Shown here in pieces: positions 51,372-60,236 of a stretch of 64,000 nucleotides of DNA. The notes under the pieces were generated by a model. It made no database searches and had not been told where the DNA came from. It worked only from the letters and a program-made list of their open reading frames with translations. The stretch is from ZC4RG30 sp963726085 (GTDB taxonomy: Bacteria > Pseudomonadota > Gammaproteobacteria > Steroidobacterales > Steroidobacteraceae), in the NCBI GenBank assembly GCA_963726085.1, contig CAVSAR010000008.1, positions 1 through 64,000 of the forward strand, in the 5' to 3' direction. Every line of letters begins with the position of its first letter. Within the stretch, counting starts at the first letter, position 1. Position numbers and translations under genes: made by a program.

Positions 51372-53387
51372 ATGCAGCGCAGTTGGCATTTTTGGGCTCA
51401 ACATGGGGTGATTTCACTGGGGGTAGCCACGGTACTGGGTGTCACAGCCGGCGCCGCGGAGGCCCCGAGCGCCGGGGATAGCCTCGACCAGGTGGTGATC
51501 ACGGGACAGCGGCTGGCAGAGACGCTGCCGCAGCAATTGGCCGACTTTGGCGTGCAGGTCGACACCATTTCCGCCGAGCAGATCCACAAGGGCGGCTATG
51601 TCGATGTTGCCTCTGCCCTGCAGGCCCTGGCCCCAGGGCTGTATGTGGAGTCCAAGAACGGGCCCTTCGATTACGTGGATATCTCGCTGCACGGGTCGCG
51701 GCGGCAGGATGTGCTGTGGCTGGTCGACGGGGTGCGGATCAACAACCGTCTGTATGGCGGTACGACGCCGCTGGACACCATCCCGGCCAGCATGGTCGAG
51801 CGCATCGAGGTCCTGTATGGCGGACAGGCGCTGTTTTATGGAACCCAGGCCACCGCCGGTGCCGTCAACATCGTGACCAAGGCATTTACCCTGCAGCCCG
51901 ATGGCCAGTTCAATCTGGGCGGGGACTCCAACGGCGGCTGGCATGCGGACGCGGATTTTCGCGATTCGGTGGGCAAGAACCAGTTCGTGCTGTTCGCATC
52001 CCTGGACCAGTCCTCCGGCTATCAACCACACCGGACTATCGACTACCAGCCCAGCGGCACGGACCGAAACCGCAATTACAACGAGTGGACCGCCGGGGCC
52101 AAATACGCCTACGAGTTCGGCGAACAGATGCGCATCGAGGCGCTGGTGCAACACACCGACGGCAAGCTGGATTTCGCGCAGCCAGCCTACACGGCAACGG
52201 CCTTCAATGAGCGCAGTGAGAATCTGGTCAGTACCAAACTCGACTACAGCGTCAGCGATGCACTGCAGTTTTTCGTCAAAGGCTACGGGCACTGGTGGGA
52301 TTCCCATTACACCGAATTCGACAACGTGATCGGCAGCCCCGGCCAGATCGAGACCATCGACGACCACGACTACTGGGGCTACCGTGATTACGGGCTCAAT
52401 GCGATGGCAAAGGCCAGGATCAGCCCCGACTTTGACCTGCTGTTTGGCTACGACTTCCAGACCTACAGCGGCAGCGACGCTGTTCTGGTCATTGAAAAGC
52501 ATTCTGAACACGCAAACGCGCTGTTCGCGCAGATCCGCAACACCCCTGCGCTTTGGCCCAAGCTGCACCTGGCCGCCGGCGTGCGATACAACCAACCCAG
52601 CTTCGGGCAGTCGGCGACGGTCTGGAACGGCAGCGGGCAGTTTGATTTCACTGACAGCTTCTTCGGGCGCCTCAGCGGCGGCACGTCATTCCGCCTGCCG
52701 ACCGCGGAGGAACTGTTCGCCAATGATCCCAACGACGAGCGCGGCAATCCCAATCTCAAGCCCGAACAGGGTAGCGACCTCAACGTGTCTCTGGGTGGGC
52801 ACATTGGAGGTTCCGACCGCCGCTTCGAGTGGGAACTGACGGGCTTCTTCCGCGACGTCAAGAACCTGATCACGTTTGACGGCTTTGACGAGGAAACCAA
52901 CCAGGACGTCGCCATGAACTCAGACAGCAAGGTCACTGTCCGGGGCATGGAGGTGGACCTCAAGGCGCCGCTGGGCGCCGGCTTCAACGCCGGGGTGTCC
53001 TACACGTACAACCGCTCGCATGACGCCAGCACCGACCTGCAGATCACGCGTGTGCCGGAGTCCTTGGCCAAGGCCAGCGTGGACTACAGTCCAGGCAATC
53101 AGCGCATCGGTGCCACCCTGACGGTCAACTACGTCGGCAAGACCTACGCGTCGCTGTGGGATGGTCGTGAAACCTATGGCCAGTACACCATCGTGGACCT
53201 CGCCGGTCGCGTGTACCTGGACGAAGCGCGGCACAGCATGATCAACCTGCGCGTGGAGAACTTGTTCGACGAACAGTACGCCGCGGCCCTGGGCACCACG
53301 CAGCGTGACAGCGATGGCAGCGACTACACGTACTGGAATCGCGGACTGCCACGCACGTACACGCTGCGGTATAGCTACCGGTTCTGA
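51372..53387 (+). CDS. TonB-dependent outer-membrane receptor (BtuB-like)
   Basis: 671 residues from the ATG at 51372. The signal region is GVISLGVATVLGVTAGAAEA; the TonB box LDQVVITGQR follows. Plug domain: ADFGVQVDTISAEQIHKGGY, DISLHGSRRQDVLWLVDGVR, IPASMVERIEVLYGGQALFY, GTQATAGAVNIVTK. The barrel is intact and ends in Phe (YTLRYSYRF), with RLPTAEELFANDPNDERGNP and NPNLKPEQGSDLNVSLG typical of BtuB/siderophore receptors. The ligand is not evident. No cobalamin riboswitch motif was seen. The neighbouring regulator and the nearby Fur-box cluster favour an iron or heme substrate. Confidence 0.88.
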   Translation: MQRSWHFWAQHGVISLGVATVLGVTAGAAEAPSAGDSLDQVVITGQRLAETLPQQLADFGVQVDTISAEQIHKGGYVDVASALQALAPGLYVESKNGPFDYVDISLHGSRRQDVLWLVDGVRINNRLYGGTTPLDTIPASMVERIEVLYGGQALFYGTQATAGAVNIVTKAFTLQPDGQFNLGGDSNGGWHADADFRDSVGKNQFVLFASLDQSSGYQPHRTIDYQPSGTDRNRNYNEWTAGAKYAYEFGEQMRIEALVQHTDGKLDFAQPAYTATAFNERSENLVSTKLDYSVSDALQFFVKGYGHWWDSHYTEFDNVIGSPGQIETIDDHDYWGYRDYGLNAMAKARISPDFDLLFGYDFQTYSGSDAVLVIEKHSEHANALFAQIRNTPALWPKLHLAAGVRYNQPSFGQSATVWNGSGQFDFTDSFFGRLSGGTSFRLPTAEELFANDPNDERGNPNLKPEQGSDLNVSLGGHIGGSDRRFEWELTGFFRDVKNLITFDGFDEETNQDVAMNSDSKVTVRGMEVDLKAPLGAGFNAGVSYTYNRSHDASTDLQITRVPESLAKASVDYSPGNQRIGATLTVNYVGKTYASLWDGRETYGQYTIVDLAGRVYLDEARHSMINLRVENLFDEQYAAALGTTQRDSDGSDYTYWNRGLPRTYTLRYSYRF

Positions 53388-53676
53388 TTCGGGAAGGACG
53401 TTGGGCAGTTTGAAAGCGGCAAGTAGCGGCCGCTTGGTACCAGGAAACATGCATCGCCCCCAAAGCGTGGGGCGCTGCAATAACTGATTTCATGTGAGCC
53501 CAGTCACTGCCGGGACTCGAAAGGGATGGTCACTCCGCTGCGGAGAGTTGCCACAAGCGCCCATGTATCGAGGATATCGCCGCTAACCATGCGCCAAGCA
53601 TCCCCGGGCCCGGGGGGCTTGTTACATCAAGTTACACAGATGGCGGTCCCCCTCTGCCATGGTAATGGTGGTCATG

Positions 53677-54363
53677 CACCGATTGATTACCACATTGCTG
53701 TGCCCAGTTTTGGTTGCGACACATGTTGCCGCGGCCGGCGATCGCCATCTTGAATTCGACGTGTTCCTCGACGGTCGGCATGTCGGTACGCACCACTTCG
53801 ATATCCTGCGTACAGGAAATGGTGCGCTGACAGTCAGAAGCGTCGCGGCCTTTGAGGTAAGGGTCCTTGGTTTCATGACCTATCGTTACCGGCATGAGGC
53901 CACCGAGCGCTGGGAGCAGGGATGCCTGGTGCAGATCGATGCTAGCACCAACGATAATGGTCGCGCGCTGCGGGTAACAGGCGCAATGCACGGCGGTCAT
54001 TTCGCACTTGAGCATAACGGTTTATCCATCATGCGAGACGGCTGCGTGTCCAGCTACGCTTACTGGGATTCTGCTCGCCTGTTGCAGCAGCGGGAGTTGC
54101 TGAATCCCCAGACTGGCCAGTTCGATGCCGCGCATGTGGAGTCTATGGGGGAGAAGTGCCTGGTCATAGGTGGCGCAACCGTGTTTGCCGATCAATATCG
54201 CCTGAGTAACGGCAAGCTGGTCATCAACCTGTGGTACTCGAAGACCGGAGAATGGCTGCAACTCGACAGCACTACACCTTCAAGACGGGTACTGAACTAT
54301 CGGCTGCGCGGCGAGCAGGTGTCAGAGGGGGGCCGGATCGATGGGAATCGTTGCGACGAATAG
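53677..54363 (+). CDS. Secreted DUF6134-like protein
   Basis: 228 residues from the ATG at 53677. Signal peptide LITTLLCPVLVATHVAAAGD. The mature part is beta-rich: HLEFDVFLDGRHVGTHHFDI, SVAAFEVRVLGFMTYRYRHE, WEQGCLVQIDASTNDNGRAL, SYAYWDSARLLQQRELLNPQ and ADQYRLSNGKLVINLWYSKT. This matches small secreted proteins of the DUF6134 kind encoded beside fatty-acid methyltransferase/lipocalin clusters. Function is unknown. Its last 42 bases overlap the convergent kinase gene, an unusually long coding overlap. Confidence 0.7.
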   Translation, partial: HRLITTLLCPVLVATHVAAAGDRHLEFDVFLDGRHVGTHHFDILRTGNGALTVRSVAAFEVRVLGFMTYRYRHEATERWEQGCLVQIDASTNDNGRALRVTGAMHGGHFALEHNGLSIMRDGCVSSYAYWDSARLLQQRELLNPQTGQFDAAHVESMGEKCLVIGGATVFADQYRLSNGKLVINLWYSKTGEWLQLDSTTPSRRVLNYRLRGEQVSEGGRIDGNRCDE

Positions 54364-55665
54364 CGCCCCGCGATCGCCAGTTTCCACAAGCGACAGGTCA
54401 CCGCCGTGGGCGCGCGCCACCTGGCGCGCCAGATACAGCCCCAACCCAGTACCGCCGGTCTCCCGCGCACGCGAGGCATCGGAGCGATAGAACGGCTCAC
54501 CGATGTGCGCGCGCTGGTCTTCGGGAATGCCCGGTCCATGGTCGCGCACCGAGAACTCCACCTTGCTACCGGCGCCCTGGATGGTGAGGTCCACTGGTCC
54601 ATCGGCAGGCATTGAGTAGCGCAGGGCGTTGCCGACCAGATTCTTGAGCATCAGTTCCACGCGTGCGATATCCAGTCGCGCGCGGGGATTTCCGGCTACG
54701 GTGACGCGCAATCGGGACTCGCCCGCAAAGAAGCGCGACTGCAGGTCGCGAGCAAGTTCGGACAGCGATACATCGGTGAGCTGAAGCGCGGCATGGCTGG
54801 ATCCCAGTCGTTCAGCATCCAGCAACGTCTCCACGATGGAGCGCATTTCTTCCACGTCCTCACGCAGGCCGTACACGGACGGCGACTCCTCGAGCAGCGC
54901 CAGCCCGAGGGTCAGGCGAGAGATTGGCGAACGCAGCTCATGGCTGACCCCCAGCAACAGCTCGCGCTTGGCGTCAAGCATGCCCTCGACCTTGCCAGCC
55001 ATCAGGTTGATATCCTTGGCCAGTTCGCCCAACTCATCGTCGCGATGCGTACTGATGCGGTGACCAAAATGTCCGGCGCCAATGTACGCCGCTCCCTGCC
55101 TAATTGTGGCAATGGGTCGAAACAGGCCGCGAACTGCGAGGTAGGCCAGGAGAACCAGCAACATCGCAAAACCGACCAATATGGGGATCAGGGGTGGACG
55201 CGTGTGATGGTCCGCGATCTTGGGCGTAACCACAACGATCTCATACTCGCCTTCATTGAAACGGAAAAACCTGTGGGTGTCCCGTACCGCGAATTCGACA
55301 CCACGCAATTCGTCCAGCAGTGCACTGGGCTCGGAACTGAAATAGCCGCTGGGGCCAAACTGCAGGGATTTCGGATCCGGAAATGCCGGATCGGAAGACC
55401 AGTTCACCCCGGGTCCGGAGATATGCATGTCGACCGGCACCCTCCGCGTAATGGCTAGCGCGCGGTCCAGGCGTGGCGGTGACCCGATATCCTGGCGCAC
55501 ATAGTCCACGTGCATCGAGAGGTGACCGCTGATCAACGAGCGCAGGTCGTCTGCGCTGTACGCCCAACGGATACCGGCGACCACGCCCCAGGCAAATAGC
55601 GCCCCAAGCAGCAGGAAGATGGCCAGCAGGCGCAACGACAGCGAATACGAGAAGAATCGCATCAT
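54322..55665 (-). CDS. CpxA/RstB-type sensor histidine kinase
   Basis: 447 residues. Membrane helices SLRLLAIFLLLGALFAWGVV and PLIPILVGFAMLLVLLAYLA enclose a 135-residue periplasmic domain. HAMP (RGLFRPIATIRQGAAYIGAG), HisKA with ELLLGVSHELRSPISRLTLG, HATPase with KNLVGNALRYS, RDHGPGIPEDQRAHIGEPFY and GGTGLGLYLARQVARAHGG. The ATG overlaps the regulator stop by 4 bases. It is the last gene of the lipid-modifying operon and runs into the DUF6134 gene from the opposite side. The signal is unknown; envelope or membrane-lipid damage is likely from context. Confidence 0.9.
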   Translation of the reverse strand: MMRFFSYSLSLRLLAIFLLLGALFAWGVVAGIRWAYSADDLRSLISGHLSMHVDYVRQDIGSPPRLDRALAITRRVPVDMHISGPGVNWSSDPAFPDPKSLQFGPSGYFSSEPSALLDELRGVEFAVRDTHRFFRFNEGEYEIVVVTPKIADHHTRPPLIPILVGFAMLLVLLAYLAVRGLFRPIATIRQGAAYIGAGHFGHRISTHRDDELGELAKDINLMAGKVEGMLDAKRELLLGVSHELRSPISRLTLGLALLEESPSVYGLREDVEEMRSIVETLLDAERLGSSHAALQLTDVSLSELARDLQSRFFAGESRLRVTVAGNPRARLDIARVELMLKNLVGNALRYSMPADGPVDLTIQGAGSKVEFSVRDHGPGIPEDQRAHIGEPFYRSDASRARETGGTGLGLYLARQVARAHGGDLSLVETGDRGALFVATIPIDPAPL

Positions 55666-56351
55666 GGCGCGATCGCCTTACCGGTAAAGCGGTAGCCGCG
55701 TCCCCACACCGTGTGGATCAGCCGTCCCGGTTTCGAGGTGTCGCCGAGCTTGGCGCGCAAGCGGCTGACTAGAATATCCACCGAGCGCGTGAGAATTGCG
55801 GCATCAATTCCGCGCAACGCGGCAAGAATTTCGTCACGCGAGAAATCGCGACCAGGATTGGAGGCAAGTAACAACAACAGTTCGTATTCCATGGTCGTCA
55901 GTTCAACGTGGCTGTCATCGGCATGCACTTCCCGGCATGCCGGATCAATTTTTAGGCGTTCGAACTGTAGTACGGCACGGCTGCTGACGGGCTCGGTACG
56001 ACGCAGGACACTCTGGATACGCGCTACCAGTTCGCGCGGATCAAACGGCTTGGCGATGTAATCGTCGGCGCCCAAATCGAGACCCGCAATCCGCTCCTTT
56101 ACGTCACCGCGCGCGGTCAGCATGATTACGGGCACGCGATTGCGACGCCGGATCTCGCGGCATACGGAGAAGCCGTCCTTGCCGGGAAGCATGACGTCGA
56201 GCAATACCAGGTCCGGATGCGTGGTGGCCAGTCGACGCAGGCCCTGCTCGCCGTCGAATGCGCTGTCCACCTCGATATCGAAGCGCTGGCAGTAGGTGCA
56301 TAGCAACTCCGAGTGGCGACGATCATCGTCAATCAGCAGGACCCTAATCAT
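55662..56351 (-). CDS. CpxR/RstA-type response regulator
   Basis: 229 residues. Receiver: RVLLIDDDRRHSELLCTYCQ, phospho-Asp in LVLLDVMLPGKDGFSVCREI, Lys in DDYIAKPFDPRELVARIQSV. Winged helix: VELTTMEYELLLLLASNPGR, RSVDILVSRLRAKLGDTSKP, HTVWGRGYRFTGKA. It starts 39 bases after the DUF1365 gene on the same strand and so is probably the seventh gene of that operon. A CpxR-like GTATC-N5-GTAAC site lies in front of the first gene, giving a plausible feedback loop. Confidence 0.9.
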   Translation of the reverse strand: MIRVLLIDDDRRHSELLCTYCQRFDIEVDSAFDGEQGLRRLATTHPDLVLLDVMLPGKDGFSVCREIRRRNRVPVIMLTARGDVKERIAGLDLGADDYIAKPFDPRELVARIQSVLRRTEPVSSRAVLQFERLKIDPACREVHADDSHVELTTMEYELLLLLASNPGRDFSRDEILAALRGIDAAILTRSVDILVSRLRAKLGDTSKPGRLIHTVWGRGYRFTGKAIAP

Positions 56352-56390
56352 GCGGGCAGTCTAATCCACAGCAACTGCATTCAAGCAAGA

Positions 56391-57149
56391 CTATCGTCTG
56401 GCCGATTCAGGGTGGAGATAGAAGGGCACCCGCTTGAGCCAGAGGCGCAGCGCCTGCCAGTGGATTGCCGTCAGCACGCGCAGCGTGGATAGCGGAAACC
56501 TCAGCAGCACGAAGGCGAGCGCCCCGGTGGTGATGTGTCGCCGAGTAAGGCTCAGCGTCGCATCGAAGATCCGCTCTTCGCCGCTTAGGTTTTCCATGTG
56601 CACGGCCAACCTCTCGCCTGGCGTGGAGAAATGCCAGCGATATTGCAGATCATGTGGCATGAATGGCGAGACGTGAAACTGCTTTACCAGGTCAAACCGC
56701 ATGGGTGCCCCTGGCCTTACCTGCGCTGACACCGGCAACACATATGCATGACGCTCACGCCAGGGCGTATTGGTGATCTCGGCGACGATGGTCTGCACCT
56801 GCACGTCCGAGGCGTCATAGCAGTAATAGAAAGTCACTGGGTTGAAGCAATGGCCGAAGTTTCGCAGCTGAGAAAGCATGCGAATCGGACCGGTGGGCCG
56901 CGTTCCCAGGGTCTGTGCGACGCGTCGTCGCACCGCTTCATCGAGGCTTACGGCCGCGTCACCTAAATAGTCGGAGCGCCGGAACCAGGCCAGGGTGCGT
57001 CGCTTCGTCGACCAGAACCAGCGGCCACGAAATACCGATTCGAGCTCCGCCAGATCGAGCCATACCATGTAGACCGCGTAGGAAAACGCGTGCCGGCCGG
57101 GCGCCATGCGCCGGTGCCTAAGCCTGCCGATATACAGCGCGCTGTGCAT
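56391..57149 (-). CDS. DUF1365 family protein
   Basis: 252 residues from the ATG at 57149 (32-base overlap with the oxidase gene). Typical DUF1365 sequence: MHSALYIGRLRHRRMAP, HAFSYAVYMVWLDLAELESV, RRSDYLGD, LSQLRNFGHCFNPVTFYYCY, AEITNTPWRERHAYVL, KQFHVSPFMPHDLQYRWHFS. Members are encoded next to FAD-dependent oxidoreductases and fatty-acid methyltransferases in photooxidative-stress clusters. The biochemical role is unproven, and an enzyme acting on membrane fatty acids or a protein partner of the oxidase has been suggested by context. Confidence 0.88.
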   Translation of the reverse strand: MHSALYIGRLRHRRMAPGRHAFSYAVYMVWLDLAELESVFRGRWFWSTKRRTLAWFRRSDYLGDAAVSLDEAVRRRVAQTLGTRPTGPIRMLSQLRNFGHCFNPVTFYYCYDASDVQVQTIVAEITNTPWRERHAYVLPVSAQVRPGAPMRFDLVKQFHVSPFMPHDLQYRWHFSTPGERLAVHMENLSGEERIFDATLSLTRRHITTGALAFVLLRFPLSTLRVLTAIHWQALRLWLKRVPFYLHPESARR

Positions 57150-58389
57150 GGTCCTGCTCGAAATGGGCCAGTGCGTCGATGGCGCTGACCACGCCATCCT
57201 CATGGAAACCGTTGCGCCACCAGGCGCCGCAATAGTATGTGCCGTGATACCCGTTGAGTTCCCTTTGCCTCGCCTGGGCGGCAATCGAGGCGGGGGTAAA
57301 CACCGGGTGATCGTAGGGCACCCGCAGGATGATCCGATCAGGATCGATCATTTCGCTGCGATTGAGGGTGACCAGCAAAGTCTCCGATGTCTCTAGGTTC
57401 TGCAACATGTTCATGTTGTAGGTGAGCGCCAGTGGCCCTTCGCGGTTGGCGATGCTGTGATAGTTCCAGCATGCCCAGGCTAGCCGCCGACGTGGCATGA
57501 GGCGACTGTCGGTATGCAAGACGGCTTCGTTGCGCTGATAGGGAATGGCGCCCAACGTATCGCGCTCCGCGCGGGTGGGGTCGCCAAGCAGGCGCAATGC
57601 CTGGTCGCTGTGGCAGGCCATGAAAACCGCGTCATAGCGCTCTGATTCCTGCCCCAGCGCCTTGACGATTACCGAACCAGGCTGACGCCGGATCCATTCC
57701 ACGGGAGTGCGCAGCCGGATGCGGTCGCGGAAGGGCGCTTTCAGCTTGTCAACGTACGTGGCGGAGCCGCCCACTATAGTCCGCCACTGCGGACGGTCAT
57801 TGACCGTGAGCATGCCGTGGTTCATCAGGAAGCGGATGAAGAACCGCGCGGGGAAGCTGAACATGGACCGCGGGTTGGTGGACCAGATGGCCGCGCCCAT
57901 CGGAATGATGTAGTGGTCCACAAACGAACTGCTGTAGCCCTGTCGGTCCAGGACCACGCCCAGCGGCAACTCGCCATCGCCTTGAAGTAGCAGTTTGGGA
58001 GCCTGCCGGTTGAATCTCAGTATATCGCGCACCATGGCCAGAAACGATGGTCGCAGGATATTGCGCCGCTGCGCGAACAGCGAATTCACGGTAGTGCCGT
58101 TGTACTCAAGATCTTTGGCGTCATTGCGCACTGAAAAGCTCATGGCGCACTCCTGGGTCGCCACTCCCAGTTCCTCCAGCAGCGCCATGAAGTTCGGATA
58201 AGTGCGGTCGTTGAAGACGATGAATCCAGTGTCAACAGCTACGCGCTTGCCACCCACGTCCAGATTATGGGTATGTGTGTGTCCCCCCACGTGGCCTTCC
58301 GCCTCGTACACGGTGATCTCATGCTCGCGGTGCAGGCGTCGGGCGGCAACGTTGCCGGCGATTCCACTGCCTATAATTGCGATCTTCAT
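57118..58389 (-). CDS. FAD/NAD(P)-binding amine-oxidase-like oxidoreductase
   Basis: 423 residues from the ATG at 58389, overlapping the lipocalin stop (ATGA). FAD-binding dinucleotide motif KIAIIGSGIAGNVAARRLHR with VYEAEGHVGGHTHTHNLDVG, then DTGFIVFNDRTYPNFMALLE. The C-terminal FAD contact is YYCGAWWRNGFHEDGVVSAI. It belongs to the amine-oxidase/desaturase-like flavoproteins usually paired with DUF1365. It probably oxidises a membrane fatty-acyl group rather than an amine (by analogy with cyclopropane/furan-fatty-acid clusters). Confidence 0.9.
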   Translation of the reverse strand: MKIAIIGSGIAGNVAARRLHREHEITVYEAEGHVGGHTHTHNLDVGGKRVAVDTGFIVFNDRTYPNFMALLEELGVATQECAMSFSVRNDAKDLEYNGTTVNSLFAQRRNILRPSFLAMVRDILRFNRQAPKLLLQGDGELPLGVVLDRQGYSSSFVDHYIIPMGAAIWSTNPRSMFSFPARFFIRFLMNHGMLTVNDRPQWRTIVGGSATYVDKLKAPFRDRIRLRTPVEWIRRQPGSVIVKALGQESERYDAVFMACHSDQALRLLGDPTRAERDTLGAIPYQRNEAVLHTDSRLMPRRRLAWACWNYHSIANREGPLALTYNMNMLQNLETSETLLVTLNRSEMIDPDRIILRVPYDHPVFTPASIAAQARQRELNGYHGTYYCGAWWRNGFHEDGVVSAIDALAHFEQDHAQRAVYRQA

Positions 58390-58928
58390 TCTGGCCACCG
58401 TTGTGGCACAAGCTGCACTTTCGAGATGTCGTAGCCTTGCTGCGCCACCAGCCTAAGGAGCCGGTCGTAATCCGCGGCCGGAAGGCGCGGCGTACGCGCC
58501 ATAATCCAGACGTAGTCGCGCTTCTGCCGGCTGATCACTGTCTGGGAGTAGTCGTCGCTAAGCCAGGTTATTCGGTAATCTGCCTTGATCGGCCAAATGA
58601 ACCGCATGCCCCACAAGGCATTGCTTTGCCGATCAACGATAAATCCGCGTGGGTGGTACTGCTTACGCTTGCCGTCGAAGGATCCGTCACGGAACGTAAA
58701 GGTAGTTGCGATACTGCCGTCTGGGGCCAGCGCATAGCTTTCGATGGCGTTGTGCGCGCCGCGCTCCATGAAGGTCGGAATATTGGCGATGACATACCAG
58801 TCGCCCATGAAGCGCGGCAGGTCCACCTTTGCCACTGTGGGCAAGGGGTAGGGTGTGCTCTGGCAGGCGGCTAGCGCGGCAAGTGTCGGCGAGAGCAGTG
58901 CGGCTGCGAGGTGTGTGTATCGGCTCAT
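58386..58928 (-). CDS. Outer-membrane lipocalin (Blc-like)
   Basis: 180 residues from the ATG at 58928. Lipoprotein signal AALLSPTLAALAACQSTPYP. Lipocalin motifs: VDLPRFMGDWYVIANIPTFM (GxW), RKQYHPRGFIVDRQSNALWG, MRFIWPIKADYRITWLSDDY, SQTVISRQKRDYVWIMARTP. It binds lipids or lysophospholipids in the envelope and could carry modified fatty acids. It overlaps the oxidase gene by 4 bases and starts 7 bases after DUF1295. Confidence 0.9.
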   Translation of the reverse strand: MSRYTHLAAALLSPTLAALAACQSTPYPLPTVAKVDLPRFMGDWYVIANIPTFMERGAHNAIESYALAPDGSIATTFTFRDGSFDGKRKQYHPRGFIVDRQSNALWGMRFIWPIKADYRITWLSDDYSQTVISRQKRDYVWIMARTPRLPAADYDRLLRLVAQQGYDISKVQLVPQRWPE

Positions 58929-58935
58929 GGCACCT

Positions 58936-59712
58936 TCACTGGGCTGGCTTGCGTGGGCCCGGAAAGAACGCATTGGTGCGCGCTACATACCCGGCGTAGC
59001 CGGGGCGGCGGGTGCCCATGTCTTTCTCCAGCAGTGTCACACCCGAAACCCGCAGCAGCAGTAGGCTCATCAGCGAGGGCGAGACGATGGTCCACCATGC
59101 GCCGGTGGAAAGGGCCATGAGGAAGAATCCCCACCACACACAGAACTCGCCGAAATAATTTGGATGACGACTGTAATGCCACAGTCCCGAATCCAGTATT
59201 CGGTCGCGGTTGGCGGCACTCGCTCGAAACGCCACCAGCTGCGCGTCCGCCATGCATTCAACCAGCGTACCTGCAAGCACCAGCACGGCACCGCATATAT
59301 CAAGTTGGTGCAGGGGCTGCGCAGTAGTAATCAAGGCATAAAGTGGCGCGGCAACCAGCAGAGCCAAAACGGCCTGGAGTGCAAACACCAGATACAGGCT
59401 CTTCCAAGCGAACCCTGGCTGGTTACGCTCGCGCATGGCCTGGTAGCGGCGATCCTCGGGGGCATTCCAGTTGCGAAGCGCAAGGTGCGCAGCCAAGCGT
59501 ATCGCCCACATCGCGGTCAGGATGACGACCCCAATCGCCCGCGCCTTGGGCGACGTCTGCGCGTGGTAATACCAGAGGGCCGCCACCAGAATAAATAGCG
59601 GCCAGAAAATGTCGACAAGACCCGCATTATGGCGAAGCGTGGCGATGCCCCATGCAACTAGTGCCACAGCCAGCATCAGGGGAAGGGCGCTGAAGAAGTG
59701 CAGCAGCGTCAT
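58936..59712 (-). CDS. DUF1295 membrane protein (steroid-reductase-like fold)
   Basis: 258 residues with about six to seven membrane helices (LPLMLAVALVAWGIATLR, DIFWPLFILVAALWYYH, SLYLVFALQAVLALLVAAPL and others). The C-terminal DUF1295 signature is GLWHYSRHPNYFGEFCVWWG and DMGTRRPGYAGYVARTNAFF, which resembles isoprenylcysteine methyltransferases and steroid 5-alpha-reductases that bind NAD(P)H or SAM. It likely reduces or modifies a lipid double bond in the inner membrane. ATGA overlap with DUF2878. Confidence 0.88.
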   Translation of the reverse strand: MTLLHFFSALPLMLAVALVAWGIATLRHNAGLVDIFWPLFILVAALWYYHAQTSPKARAIGVVILTAMWAIRLAAHLALRNWNAPEDRRYQAMRERNQPGFAWKSLYLVFALQAVLALLVAAPLYALITTAQPLHQLDICGAVLVLAGTLVECMADAQLVAFRASAANRDRILDSGLWHYSRHPNYFGEFCVWWGFFLMALSTGAWWTIVSPSLMSLLLLRVSGVTLLEKDMGTRRPGYAGYVARTNAFFPGPRKPAQ

Positions 59713-60236
59713 ACGGCGGCGAACCCGTCAAAGCGCTGAGCCAATTTCATCAGCAGCGGAGTAACTACTGCCCAGCCTGCGGCGATCACGACTAAGGCCG
59801 CAGTCTCGTTCATCCACTGCAGGGCGCCAAGTCGAGCGCCACTGTAATAGGCCAAGGGAGCACCAACGGAAGCCAATGCAGAACACAGCAAGTAACGAGG
59901 CCGCAGCCTGCGCAGGGAAACGTTGAGGGTGGTCGCGAACGCCACCCAGATGGCCACCATCCACAGAGGTGTAGTGCTGCGAAACAGGAGTGCTGGCGCC
60001 ATGCGTACCCAGTTGCCTGCGAGCAGGAAAGTTTCGAAGACCACTCCCAGCAGTGCGGCTATTAGCATCAACCGCAGCTCGCGCAAGGGTTCCCTTGCCG
60101 TGTACAAATGCCACGACACCACGGCTAGAGTGACCGCCATGCCGATGGCCGGTCGCTGCGCCGCCGCGCCCAGCACGCACGCAAACCAGGCGCATTGGTA
60201 GGCAGCCACGTTGATCACGACGTCCACGTTTTTCAC
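59709..60236 (-). CDS. DUF2878 membrane protein
   Basis: 175 residues from a GTG at 60236, overlapping the methyltransferase stop (GTGA). Five or so membrane helices: VVINVAAYQCAWFACVLGAA, MAVTLAVVSWHLY, LMLIAALLGVVFETFLLAGN, TPLWMVAIWVAFATTLNVSL, and a C-terminal LVVIAAGWAVVTPLLMKLA. The conserved LWMVAIWVAFATTLN..L core is typical of DUF2878, which almost always sits between a CFA-type methyltransferase and DUF1295. Its function is unknown. Confidence 0.85.
   Translation of the reverse strand: MKNVDVVINVAAYQCAWFACVLGAAAQRPAIGMAVTLAVVSWHLYTAREPLRELRLMLIAALLGVVFETFLLAGNWVRMAPALLFRSTTPLWMVAIWVAFATTLNVSLRRLRPRYLLCSALASVGAPLAYYSGARLGALQWMNETAALVVIAAGWAVVTPLLMKLAQRFDGFAAV

Noticed and set aside
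53455..53474. Terminator after the TonB receptor (CGCCCC/GGGGCG hairpin)
   Set aside because: A stem is visible but no T run follows; not enough to call an intrinsic terminator.
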